Assembly: GCF_004116265.1 (NCBI RefSeq)
Contig: NZ_QOUX01000045.1
Coordinates: 62,001-126,000 of the forward strand
Direction of reading: 5' to 3'
DNA: 64,000 nt
Origin: Anaerobacillus alkaliphilus
Lineage (GTDB): Bacteria; Bacillota; Bacilli; Bacillales; Anaerobacillaceae
Shown here: positions 16,557-25,349 of the stretch, one piece after another
Layout: each line of letters begins with the position of its first letter
Numbering within the stretch: the stretch's first letter is position 1
Made by a program: the position numbers and the translations under genes
The notes under the pieces: generated by a model
Databases searched by the model: none
What the model was told of the DNA's origin: nothing
What the model saw: only the letters and a program-made list of their open reading frames with translations

Positions 16557-16706
16557 ATGCGCGTAAATATTACATTAGCTTGTACAGAAACAGGTGATCG
16601 TAACTACATCACTACTAAAAATAAACGTAATAACCCAGATCGTCTTGAGTTAAAAAAATATAGCCCAAGATTAAAAAAAATGACTTTGCACCGCGAAACA
16701 AAGTAA
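16557..16706 (+). CDS. rpmG: 50S ribosomal protein L33, zinc-independent (C-) type
   Basis: 49 residues beginning [21 protein letters not shown] and ending HRETK, the full L33 pattern. Two CxxC pairs bind zinc in C+ forms. Here three of the four cysteines are replaced (TETGDRNY and KYSPRLKK), so the protein cannot hold structural zinc. In B. subtilis the syntenic RpmGA retains cysteines at several of these places. ATG lies 6 nt behind a GGAGGGAAAAGG stretch. Its own promoter and terminator make it monocistronic. No Zur-box-like palindrome is evident upstream. Confidence 0.95.
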   Translation: MRVNITLACTETGDRNYITTKNKRNNPDRLELKKYSPRLKKMTLHRETK

Positions 16707-16732
16707 GCAGACTTTTCTGCTTACTTTTTTTT
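16701..16732 (+). terminator. Terminator of rpmG
   Basis: AAGTAAGCAG / CTGCTTACTT stem overlapping the stop codon, followed by a T run. Confidence 0.9.
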
Positions 16733-16784
16733 ATAGATAAAGATAAAATAAAAGCATGAAATACTGTTAAAAGGTGGGGGAATT

Positions 16785-17330
16785 GTGAATAAAACTGTGT
16801 TCCGGAACAAAATGAAACAACGGCTCCTAGAGATGACAGATACTGAATTTTTAGCTTTCTCTGAGAATATTAAAGATAAGCTTCTAGAAAGTACTGAATG
16901 GATAGAAGCAAAAACAGTTGGTATTACTATTTCAACAGGCAGGGAAGTAGACACAAAAGGAATTATTGAGGAAGGATGGCGACAACAAAAGCGTATCGTT
17001 GTGCCAAAATGTTATCCTAGTAGAAAAGAAATAAAGTTTTATGAAATTACTTCATATACCGAGCTTGAAGATAGCTTTTATTCGTTAAAAGAGCCAATTA
17101 CTAACATTGCTCCACTTGTTTCAAAAGAAGAGATAGACTTACTTATTGTTCCGGGTATCATTTTTGATAAACGAGGTTTTCGAATTGGGTATGGTGGAGG
17201 GTATTATGATCGCTTTTTAAGTAATTATCAAAATAAAACACTTTCATTAGCTTTTGATTTTCAAATTGTAAATGATATACCTACTGAAACACACGATATT
17301 GCTGTTGGGAAAATAATTCACAATACATAA
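16785..17330 (+). CDS. 5-formyltetrahydrofolate cyclo-ligase
   Basis: Converts 5-formyl-THF to 5,10-methenyl-THF using ATP, returning a storage folate to the one-carbon pool. 181 residues, the usual size. The C-terminal signature RIGYGGGYYDRFL (about 145-157) is the ATP/substrate-binding motif, and a basic N-terminus (MNKTVFRNKMKQRLLEM) is typical. Start is GTG behind AAGGTGGGG. B. subtilis YqgN holds the same position between rpmG and gluP. Confidence 0.92.
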   Translation: MNKTVFRNKMKQRLLEMTDTEFLAFSENIKDKLLESTEWIEAKTVGITISTGREVDTKGIIEEGWRQQKRIVVPKCYPSRKEIKFYEITSYTELEDSFYSLKEPITNIAPLVSKEEIDLLIVPGIIFDKRGFRIGYGGGYYDRFLSNYQNKTLSLAFDFQIVNDIPTETHDIAVGKIIHNT

Positions 17331-17349
17331 AGAGTTTGGAGGAAGTTTA

Positions 17350-18366
17350 ATGGTAAGTAAAGATCGATATTCTAGGCAGGTTCTTTTTCAACCTATAGGC
17401 GAAGAAGGACAAAGAAAATTGGCAAATAAAAAGATCTTAATTGTTGGAATGGGAGCATTGGGGACTGTGCTTGCAAATCACCTTGTTCGAGCGGGAGTTG
17501 GGCATGTTCGTTTTGCGGATAGAGATTATGTGGAAAAAAGCAACCTTCAAAGACAAATGCTTTTTGATGAAGATGATGTGATTGAAGCATTACCAAAAGC
17601 AGTAGCTGCACAAAACCGGTTACAAAAAATAAATTCGGATGTGTTGGTCGAAGGTATTGTTACCGACGTAACACTGCAAAATATCGAGGAATTGATGGAA
17701 GGTGTTGACTTGGTTTTAGACGGGACCGATAATTTTCAGACTCGGTTCTTAATTAATGATGCTTGCTATCAAAAAGGTATACCATTTGTTTATGGTGGAG
17801 CAGTTAGTTCAAGAGGGATGTCAGCAATCTTCATTCCGGGAGTAACCCCTTGTTTACGTTGTTTTATCGGTGGTGGTAATTCAGCTGGACAAACATGTGA
17901 CACAATTGGTGTCATATCGCCTGTGGTTGATATTGTAGCGTCGTTTCAGGCTATTGAAGCATTAAAATACTTAACCGATAATCATGACGTACAAAGAAAA
18001 AGTCTCATAACATTTGATGTATGGAAGCATCATATGTATGAAATGAAGTTTTCAAAAAGGAAAGAGAATTGTCCAACTTGTAGTCTAAATGAGTATCCTG
18101 CCCTACAAGGTGATCAAGAACAGACAGTTACTTCTCTTTGTGGAAGAGAAACAGTCCAAATTAATTTGGGCCAAAAGCTAAATATAGAGGAATGGGCTGA
18201 AAAGTTAGCAAAGGTTGCTGACGTTACAAAAACGCCATTTTTAGTTAGAGCTAATTTACCAGAGGGTGAAAGATTGGTTTTATTTCCAGATGGTAGGACC
18301 CTGGTTCAAGGAACTGAGGATATAGCTAGAGCAAAAAGTTTGTATGCAAGATATATCGGTTTGTAA
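17350..18366 (+). CDS. ThiF/MoeB-type E1-like adenylyltransferase
   Basis: 338 residues. Adenylates the C-terminal Gly-Gly of a ubiquitin-like sulfur carrier (ThiS or MoaD). The Rossmann motif VGMGALGTVLANHLVRAGVG (about 35-54), DRDYVEKSNLQRQ (catalytic Arg region) and DGTDNFQTRFLIND are clear. Zinc cysteine pairs CLRC and CPTC are present. The last about 70 residues form the small C-terminal extension seen in Bacillus ThiF/MoeB. A ThiS gene without a neighbouring ThiF lies at 32360, so this could be its partner, but MoeB function is equally possible. Starts 20 nt after the cyclo-ligase gene. Confidence 0.88.
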   Translation: MVSKDRYSRQVLFQPIGEEGQRKLANKKILIVGMGALGTVLANHLVRAGVGHVRFADRDYVEKSNLQRQMLFDEDDVIEALPKAVAAQNRLQKINSDVLVEGIVTDVTLQNIEELMEGVDLVLDGTDNFQTRFLINDACYQKGIPFVYGGAVSSRGMSAIFIPGVTPCLRCFIGGGNSAGQTCDTIGVISPVVDIVASFQAIEALKYLTDNHDVQRKSLITFDVWKHHMYEMKFSKRKENCPTCSLNEYPALQGDQEQTVTSLCGRETVQINLGQKLNIEEWAEKLAKVADVTKTPFLVRANLPEGERLVLFPDGRTLVQGTEDIARAKSLYARYIGL

Positions 18367-18419
18367 AAAAAATGGTGTTTCAGTCTAGTAATAGTAACAA
18401 TATTGCCATATTTATGTAA

Positions 18420-19442
<1,023 letters not shown>

Positions 19443-19450
19443 GCTATTTT

Positions 19451-19486
19451 AAGAAAACCTTAGATGGATTAGGTTTTCTTTTTTTC
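19451..19486 (+). terminator. Terminator of ldh
   Basis: AAGAAAACCT / AGGTTTTCTT stem followed by a run of T. Confidence 0.88.
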
Positions 19487-19538
19487 GTCGCATAAATCAT
19501 GTCTCATTGATGAAAACTTAATAATGAGGTGAAAGAAA

Positions 19539-19742
19539 ATGTTTACTACTAGAAATAATAATAACAATATGTTGACAACTCTATTAGTTACTATGCTTTC
19601 TGTGTTCTTTGTTTATCGTTACCGATACCGTATTATTAACATTGTATTAGGAACAAGATGGATTCGTCGGTTAGCTGTCACAGGTGCTCTACAAATTCCA
19701 TTTATCAAAAACCGTTTATATGCTCGGTTTATGCCATTTTAA
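19539..19742 (+). CDS. Small membrane protein, function unknown
   Basis: 67 residues, ATG behind GAGGTG. One hydrophobic helix (about 12-26) is followed by a strongly basic, Tyr/Arg-rich segment (RYRYRIINIVLG, RWIRRL) and a second mildly hydrophobic stretch. No family recognised. The stop codon lies inside the left target duplication of the 46-bp mobile element that follows. Confidence 0.6.
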   Translation: MFTTRNNNNNMLTTLLVTMLSVFFVYRYRYRIINIVLGTRWIRRLAVTGALQIPFIKNRLYARFMPF

Positions 19743-19748
19743 TTAAAA

Positions 19749-19794
19749 GGCTTTTGGGATTTTTACGAAAGCAACAAACTTTACGAAAACAGCC
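19749..19794 (+). mobile_element. Minimal 46-bp MITE-like element, copy 3
   Basis: Flanked by perfect 8-bp direct repeats AATTAAAA (19741-19748 and 19795-19802). The 46 bp equal the right end of the 190/192-bp elements at 38539 and 1266, with one mismatch. The left boundary GGCTTTTGGG is an internal sequence in the long copies. The short element therefore moved using an internal GGCT as its end. Confidence 0.8.
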
Positions 19795-19926
19795 AATTAA
19801 AAAGAAATGTTGTCTTTAAGGGAAGTGAGCATCAATTGTTCACTTCTTTTATGTTCTAGAAAATTCTAAGGTCTACTATTCGAGAAAACGAGCCTTTCGT
19901 TGTTATAATAATGGTAAGAGGTGTAA

Positions 19927-20670
19927 ATGACGATGAGATGGAAAACGATATGTTTTGATCTAGATAACACACTTTTTAGTCATGAAAAAGCGTTTGAGGA
20001 TGCGATATGTTTTTGTTTTAATTCTATTATAAGAAATAAAAACCTAACTGATAAAGTAAGTACAAAAGAATGGTTTCCTGTATTTAAGAAGTATAGTGAT
20101 TTATTTTGGTCTGATTATGAAGCCGGAGTCATTACCGCTAAAGAATATCGAAGAAAGCGTTTTTTGCAATCGGCTCTGCATTTTCAACTTCCGTTTACGA
20201 CAAGTGAAGCGGACGAATTTCACAACCACTATTTCTTCATCGTAGATGATTTTAGTGAACCTTATCCAAGTTTACATACAATGATGCAAACATTAGTTAC
20301 AGCAAATGTAAAAGTGGGTATTATTACCAACGGAACTGCCGATACTCAATCTAATAAGATAAATAAGTTAAATCTAACTCAATGGCTATCAAATGACTGT
20401 ATTTTTATTTCGGAAGAGTTAAAGGTATTTAAACCTAAGAGAGAAATATTTGATTTAGCGAAAAGTAGACTGCAATCTGATGGTGGGTACCTTTTTGTAG
20501 GAGATTCATGGGAGCATGATGTGGTTGGTGCAATTAATGCAGGTTGGGATGCAATTTTCTTAAATACCCGAAGTGAAACACCTAAATCAAATCACAAACC
20601 TGTTTATACGAGTGGAACTCTAGCAGAAGTAGCTTCTTTTATCTATCAAGAAAATAATTTGAAAGGATGA
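19927..20670 (+). CDS. HAD superfamily hydrolase (subclass IA)
   Basis: 247 residues, cytoplasmic. All HAD motifs are present: FDLDNTLFSH (nucleophile Asp near residue 12), IITNGTADTQ (motif II), the Lys of KPKREIF (motif III) and VGDSWEHDVVGA (motif IV). A helical cap inserted after motif I is typical of phosphoglycolate/YjjG-like phosphatases. The substrate is not readable. It lies 4 nt ahead of gluP and is probably cotranscribed with it. A second ATG 6 nt downstream is an alternative start. Confidence 0.85.
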   Translation: MTMRWKTICFDLDNTLFSHEKAFEDAICFCFNSIIRNKNLTDKVSTKEWFPVFKKYSDLFWSDYEAGVITAKEYRRKRFLQSALHFQLPFTTSEADEFHNHYFFIVDDFSEPYPSLHTMMQTLVTANVKVGIITNGTADTQSNKINKLNLTQWLSNDCIFISEELKVFKPKREIFDLAKSRLQSDGGYLFVGDSWEHDVVGAINAGWDAIFLNTRSETPKSNHKPVYTSGTLAEVASFIYQENNLKG

Positions 20671-20674
20671 AAAT

Positions 20675-22231
20675 ATGTACGTACAAAGCCAAGACGCATA
20701 TTATTGGCAAGTCATTCATCATCTTGTTGTTCATGTTGGAATCACTGCATTTAAAGTAAAATCAAATGAGAAGGAAATTTGGTTAGAGAAAGAAGATACC
20801 GATAAGACGACATTGATACGTATTTATCGTCGAGATATGGATTGGGGTAACTATATTAGTAGAGACCTAGAAAATGTCGCTAAAGATGGAGAGTCTATTC
20901 GAAAAGAACTACGATGTAGGCACCTAAACATTATTAATGTATATATTTCTACTTTTTTACCCGTGGATACTTATGAGAGTTTACTTGAGCCGGTTGTTAC
21001 AAAAAATAAACGCATTAAAATTGATACATTTTTACTCCATGGCGAAACTGGAGGTGAAATGGAAGTTTCTAAGTTAAGCGAAAAGCTAGGCTGCAAACTT
21101 CCTCTTAGAGACGCTGGTCGTTACTATACAACCGATGATATCCAGCACTATCGTCGTAGAGTGGTTACAATTTCTGAGAAGAAGCTAAATGAAGAGAAAG
21201 CTTTATTTACATATGGAAAACCAGTCTTTACAATGGTGCTTTTAGTGAATGTTCTAGTTATCTTTGGATTGATGGAGTATTATGGGAGCAGTACAAGTTT
21301 ACTAACCTTAGTAGAATTCGGTGCAAAATACGATCCACTAATTTATCAGGGCGAATGGTGGAGATTTTTTACAGCTATCTTTTTACACATTGGATTTCTA
21401 CATTTATTTATGAACTCCTTAGCGCTCTTTTATTTAGGAAGTGCTGTAGAAAGGATTTATGGAACATCAAGATTTATCATCATCTATTTAACTGCAGGTC
21501 TGTTTGGATCAATCAGTAGCTTTGCTTTTAATAGTCAAATCTCAGCTGGTGCTTCAGGAGCTATCTTTGGATGCTTTGGTGCATTACTTTATTTTGGGGT
21601 TGTACATCGAAAACTGTTCTTTCGGACAATAGGGAAAAACGTTATTGTCATTTTAATCATTAATTTAGGTCTTGGTGCAATGATACCGATGATTGATAAT
21701 AGTGCTCATGTTGGAGGATTAATAGGCGGCTTTTTAGCTTCGGCTGCGCTCCATTTGCCTAAGCATAAATTTAAATATCAGCAGATCCTAACATTTGGTG
21801 CGACTCTAACATTGGTAAGTGGGCTTTTGATTTATGGATTTTCTTCTGGAGAGGATCCTGAAAAAATGCATTTAATAAATGTTCAGATTAGCCAGGAGTT
21901 ATTGCAAAGAGGAGACATAGAGAGAGCGTATCCGCTACTTAAAGCTGCAGTAGATGAAGATGTAGATATTGTGGAGGCGAATTTCCTGCTAGCTTACAGT
22001 GAAGCAAGGCTAGGTTTACTGCAGGATGCTGAGAAAAACTTATTAATTACTCTAGAACATCGCCCATTTCTTCATGAAGCACATTTTAACTTGTCCCTTG
22101 TTTACTTTGAATTGAAACAATATCTTGATGCTTATCGTTCTGTTGAAAAAGCACTAGAATTAAAGCCAAATACCGAAGACTATCAGAATTTAAAAAACAC
22201 GCTTGAGAAAATTTTAGAGAAAACTAGATAA
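20675..22231 (+). CDS. gluP: Rhomboid intramembrane serine protease with TPR domain
   Basis: 518 residues. A soluble N-terminal domain (about 1-180) precedes six to seven membrane helices carrying the catalytic dyad: Ser of GASGAIFG near 294 and His of SAHVGGLIGG near 345. A rhomboid HFLxN-type motif (HLFMNSLALF) is also visible. The C-terminal 130 residues form tetratricopeptide repeats. This three-part layout is that of B. subtilis GluP/YqgP, a membrane protease linked to glucose export, cell division and magnesium transporter turnover. ATG behind AAAGGATG. Confidence 0.93.
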   Translation: MYVQSQDAYYWQVIHHLVVHVGITAFKVKSNEKEIWLEKEDTDKTTLIRIYRRDMDWGNYISRDLENVAKDGESIRKELRCRHLNIINVYISTFLPVDTYESLLEPVVTKNKRIKIDTFLLHGETGGEMEVSKLSEKLGCKLPLRDAGRYYTTDDIQHYRRRVVTISEKKLNEEKALFTYGKPVFTMVLLVNVLVIFGLMEYYGSSTSLLTLVEFGAKYDPLIYQGEWWRFFTAIFLHIGFLHLFMNSLALFYLGSAVERIYGTSRFIIIYLTAGLFGSISSFAFNSQISAGASGAIFGCFGALLYFGVVHRKLFFRTIGKNVIVILIINLGLGAMIPMIDNSAHVGGLIGGFLASAALHLPKHKFKYQQILTFGATLTLVSGLLIYGFSSGEDPEKMHLINVQISQELLQRGDIERAYPLLKAAVDEDVDIVEANFLLAYSEARLGLLQDAEKNLLITLEHRPFLHEAHFNLSLVYFELKQYLDAYRSVEKALELKPNTEDYQNLKNTLEKILEKTR

Positions 22232-22238
22232 TAATAGA

Positions 22239-22328
22239 AATGTAGAATGTAGAATGTAGAATGAAGAATGTAGAATGTAGAATGTAAAATGTGGAAGCGT
22301 TAGTTCTACATTTTCACATTCTACATTA
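22239..22328. repeat. Heptanucleotide tandem repeat (AATGTAG, eight units) with inverted partner
   Basis: Eight consecutive 7-bp units occupy 22239-22294 (three with one substitution). A reverse-complementary stretch at about 22306-22327 lets the array fold into a long imperfect hairpin between convergent genes. There is no T run. Degenerate copies of the unit occur at 7325-7365. Confidence 0.85.
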
Positions 22329-22332
22329 AAGG

Positions 22333-23205
22333 CTATTGCAAGTTTTTTATGATAATATATTTTTCTCCGTCTCTACTACTAAAGATGATGAGAAGATGCG
22401 AATATGACTTGTGATAAAGGATTAATGGAACACTACTTCCAAGAGGGCTAGCAATGGTTCCATCATGTTTTTCTAAGCCTGAAAAATAATCTTGGTATAA
22501 AGTTCCCCAAGTTTGACGAAGGATCTCGTTTGTTTGGGAAACTGGCAATTCTGGAAGTGATAAATCATTGTATTTATAAAGACTTGTTAAGGGGATTGAA
22601 TAATATTTACTAGAGTCAACTTGAAAATAATTGGTCAATTCTTCCCATGTATATTGCAAATTCTGTTTAATAATTGTATCTAAAATTCTTTGGCCTTCTT
22701 CTTCTGAAGGCGAATTAGGTCGTTTAAAGTACTCCAACGGACTTAAAGGAGAATCTAATATATATATTTGGTCATAACTCATGGACTGTACACTTTTTGT
22801 AATATCATTTGGGTAATGCAATTCACTATAATGAAAGGTAATTGCTTCAAAATGACCACTATCTTCTCCGTCAACTTTTAATTTTTGAGTTAACTTATTG
22901 CTATTTTCTTTTGCTTGTGATAGTGTTTCTTTTAATCGCCCATCTTCAAATAACAAAGAGATATCGTGACTTATGTACATTTTTTCGGTAATCTCGGAAC
23001 TCGTCTTCCATTCGATTGTATATTCGTCTTCGTCATTTTGTTCAATTAATTTTAATGATGTTTGAACGCTTTTAAATTTCTTATTGTTATCAATAGGAAA
23101 GTTAGCAATTGTCGCCTGAAATGGTTTATGGAGTGTTGAATAGTAGAAAGCACAACTAACTACTAAAGCACTAGTAATAATAAATCCAACTAATAATTTC
23201 CTCAA
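22333..23205 (-). CDS. Putative lipoprotein or membrane-anchored exported protein, unknown
   Basis: 290 residues. An N-terminal signal (MRKLLVGFIITSALVVSCAF) carries a Cys at position 18 that could be a weak lipobox (VVSC), otherwise it is an anchor. The remainder is hydrophilic with no family recognised. The middle section is charged (EEEGQRILDTIIKQN), and the end is a short beta-rich stretch (LLIIFSSRDGEKYIII). Convergent to gluP across the heptamer repeat. Start has AAGGAGGG 7 nt upstream. Confidence 0.6.
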   Translation of the reverse strand: MRKLLVGFIITSALVVSCAFYYSTLHKPFQATIANFPIDNNKKFKSVQTSLKLIEQNDEDEYTIEWKTSSEITEKMYISHDISLLFEDGRLKETLSQAKENSNKLTQKLKVDGEDSGHFEAITFHYSELHYPNDITKSVQSMSYDQIYILDSPLSPLEYFKRPNSPSEEEGQRILDTIIKQNLQYTWEELTNYFQVDSSKYYSIPLTSLYKYNDLSLPELPVSQTNEILRQTWGTLYQDYFSGLEKHDGTIASPLGSSVPLILYHKSYSHLLIIFSSRDGEKYIIIKNLQ

Positions 23206-23288
23206 CGAAATCCCTCCTTGGACAGCCTATCTAACTCTATGATGAAACAATGAAATTTATGTATAGTAATTAAAGGAGTGACTGTGAA

Positions 23289-24341
23289 ATGTCTTTTCAA
23301 TTTAATTCAAATGAAGTTGTAAGTTTACTAGAAAGGTTAGTAAATATCCCTAGTCCTTCTGGAAGTACCGATAAAGTAATAAGTTTTATTGAAGATTTTT
23401 GTAAGGAACTACATATTGAAACAAAACGAAATCGTAAAGGTGGCTTAGTCATTTCCATTGTTGGAAAAGACCAAACAAAACATAGAATGCTAACAGGACA
23501 TGTCGATACACTAGGAGCCATGGTGAAGGAAGTTAAGAAAAACGGTCGTTTAAAGCTAACAATGATCGGTGGGTTTCGTTGGAACGCCGTTGAAGGTGAA
23601 TACTGTCAAATAGCAACAAGTGATGGCAAAATTTACACTGGGACGATATTAATGCAACAAGCTTCTGTTCATGTCTACAAAGATGCTGGAACAGCGGAAC
23701 GGGACGAGAAAAATATCGAGGTTAGAATTGATGAAGTTGTTAAAAATGACGAAGAGGTAAAAGCTCTAGGAATTTCTGTAGGTGATTTTGTTTCTTTTGA
23801 ACCAAGATTTGAAAGAACGACAAGTGGTTTTATTAAGTCTCGTCATTTAGATGACAAGGCAAGTGTGGCTATTTTATTGAACATAATAAAAGAAATAAAG
23901 GAAAATCAGCTCGAATTACCTTATACTACTCACTTTCTAATTTCAAACAATGAAGAAATAGGATATGGTGGGAATTCGAATATTACCCCAGAAACTGTTG
24001 AATACCTAGCAGTAGATATGGGGGCAATTGGCCTTGGCCAAACAACAACAGAGTACTGTGTGTCGATCTGTGCCAAAGATTCTAGCGGGCCATACAACCT
24101 GCTATTAAAAAACAAGCTTGTACAACTGGCGAAAGAACACCAACTTGACTATGAAATTGATATCTATCCCTATTATGGATCGGATGCTTCGGCAGCCATT
24201 CGTTCAGGACATGATATTGTACACGGTTTAATTGGGCCAGGGATTGCAGAATCTCATTCACACGAACGTACGCATATCACTTCACTAGAAAATACGAGTA
24301 AGTTAATTTACCACTACTTACTCTCAGAGATGGTTATTTAA
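23289..24341 (+). CDS. M42 family metallo-aminopeptidase
   Basis: 350 residues, cytoplasmic dinuclear-metal peptidase (glutamyl aminopeptidase/endoglucanase-M type). Metal and catalytic residues are in place: TGHVDTLG (His, Asp), SRHLDDKAS (bridging Asp), SNNEEIGYGG (catalytic Glu pair), AVDMG (Asp), and the C-terminal ESHSHERTHITS (His). It likely trims peptides as part of a large tetrahedral oligomer, by family knowledge. ATG behind AAAGGAGTG. Own terminator. Confidence 0.92.
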   Translation: MSFQFNSNEVVSLLERLVNIPSPSGSTDKVISFIEDFCKELHIETKRNRKGGLVISIVGKDQTKHRMLTGHVDTLGAMVKEVKKNGRLKLTMIGGFRWNAVEGEYCQIATSDGKIYTGTILMQQASVHVYKDAGTAERDEKNIEVRIDEVVKNDEEVKALGISVGDFVSFEPRFERTTSGFIKSRHLDDKASVAILLNIIKEIKENQLELPYTTHFLISNNEEIGYGGNSNITPETVEYLAVDMGAIGLGQTTTEYCVSICAKDSSGPYNLLLKNKLVQLAKEHQLDYEIDIYPYYGSDASAAIRSGHDIVHGLIGPGIAESHSHERTHITSLENTSKLIYHYLLSEMVI

Positions 24342-24346
24342 ATGAT

Positions 24347-24393
24347 AAGAGTGTAGAATACGAGGTTTTAGCTCGAATTCTACACTCTTTTTT
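24347..24393 (+). terminator. Terminator of the M42 peptidase gene
   Basis: Perfect 13-bp stem AAGAGTGTAGAAT / ATTCTACACTCTT with a 17-nt loop, followed by a T run. Confidence 0.88.
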
Positions 24394-24425
24394 GCATTAT
24401 AGGAAAATATAATTTCGACTTAAAT

Positions 24426-24634
24426 ATTGTCTAGCTCCAGGCGCCATCTGCTCCTGCGGTTACTCGTCGCAAAGATCCGAGAGGTAATTCAAAGATGTTC
24501 TTGGCTCGAGGTCAAATAACCTGACCAAAGAAAAAGTGTAATGCCTTTTTCCTAGATAAAAAGTGAAAGAGCGCACTTTTTTCGGTCAGAACATTTGCTT
24601 GTCGCCGATAGGCTGGTGCCTTGCGCTTTTCTTA
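24426..24634 (+). repeat. Intergenic repeat family 2, copy A (about 209 bp)
   Basis: The reverse complement of this stretch is about 85-90% identical to 37002-37209. The ends (GTCTAGCTCCAGGCGCC and GCCTTGCGCTTTTC) and an inner inverted pair around CTGACC/GGTCAG are conserved. The central segment differs most. There is no coding capacity. Similar GTCTAGCTCCAG... intergenic repeats are common in Bacillaceae genomes. Confidence 0.85.
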
Positions 24635-25216
24635 TTATTCAGGTTTTGACCACATCTCTGTTGGGTTTAGTTCATAAATACCATTTTCTCGATACATAAA
24701 GTGATTCATAATGAATTCTCTACGAATTGTTGCATAGTCTTCATGGAATTTTTGAATGTATTCATTTATTTCTTTTTCAGTGTATTTTACCCCCGCTTTT
24801 AAACCCTTAACAAGTTGAGTAAAAACAATCAGTTTTTTCTTTCTTTGACTTGGAATTTGCTTTAACTTTCCTTCAGTAGTAAAGAAGTTCTTAATGACCT
24901 CACTATTATCTTTCGTTTTCAATTCATCGTCCCCCTCACTTCCTATTCGTAATATGGCTTTCAATGACAGATCAGATTTCTGTTGCAGCGTTTTTTCATT
25001 TAAGTAAAAATAAATCGTATTTTTATCTCGACGTTCAGTTATAAGGGCAACTTCCCTTAACTTTGTTATGTGGTGTGTAATGGTCGGTGCTTTTAATCCG
25101 AGTTTTCCGGCGATTGCCTGTCCATGTAATGGTCCATTTGCTAATAGTTTTAATATTTTAATCCGGGTTGGATCAGCTAATGCTTTGTGAAAGTTAACAA
25201 GTTTATCTAACTGCAT
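24635..25216 (-). CDS. ArsR-type winged-helix regulator with DUF2087 domain
   Basis: 193 residues from the ATG at 25216 behind AAAGGAG. N-terminal ArsR/SmtB winged helix (about 5-75: HKALADPTRIKILKLLANG, then LKAPTITHHITKLREVALI as recognition helix) lacks the metal-binding Cys box. C-terminal about 70 residues match DUF2087 (KLIVFTQLVKGLKAGVKYTEKEINEYI). It is divergent from spoVAF and likely autoregulated through the palindromes at 25233-25262. The ligand is unknown. Confidence 0.85.
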   Translation of the reverse strand: MQLDKLVNFHKALADPTRIKILKLLANGPLHGQAIAGKLGLKAPTITHHITKLREVALITERRDKNTIYFYLNEKTLQQKSDLSLKAILRIGSEGDDELKTKDNSEVIKNFFTTEGKLKQIPSQRKKKLIVFTQLVKGLKAGVKYTEKEINEYIQKFHEDYATIRREFIMNHFMYRENGIYELNPTEMWSKPE

Positions 25217-25232
25217 AGTGACTCCTTTCATC

Positions 25233-25262
25233 TATCTAATTAGATATTTATTTAATTAGATA
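25233..25262. promoter_or_regulatory. Palindromic operator in the ArsR-spoVAF divergent region
   Basis: A perfect 14-bp palindrome TATCTAATTAGATA at 25233-25246 is followed by a near copy, TTTAATTAGATA, at 25251-25262. Paired AT-rich palindromes next to an ArsR-family start codon are typical autoregulatory operators. Confidence 0.65.
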
Positions 25263-25349
25263 ATATTCTAATTGTAATTGTGTGTCAACAAATTTTGAAT
25301 GGATTTTTATTTTTTAGCAAAAAATGTTATAGAAGTGGAGGCGATAAGT

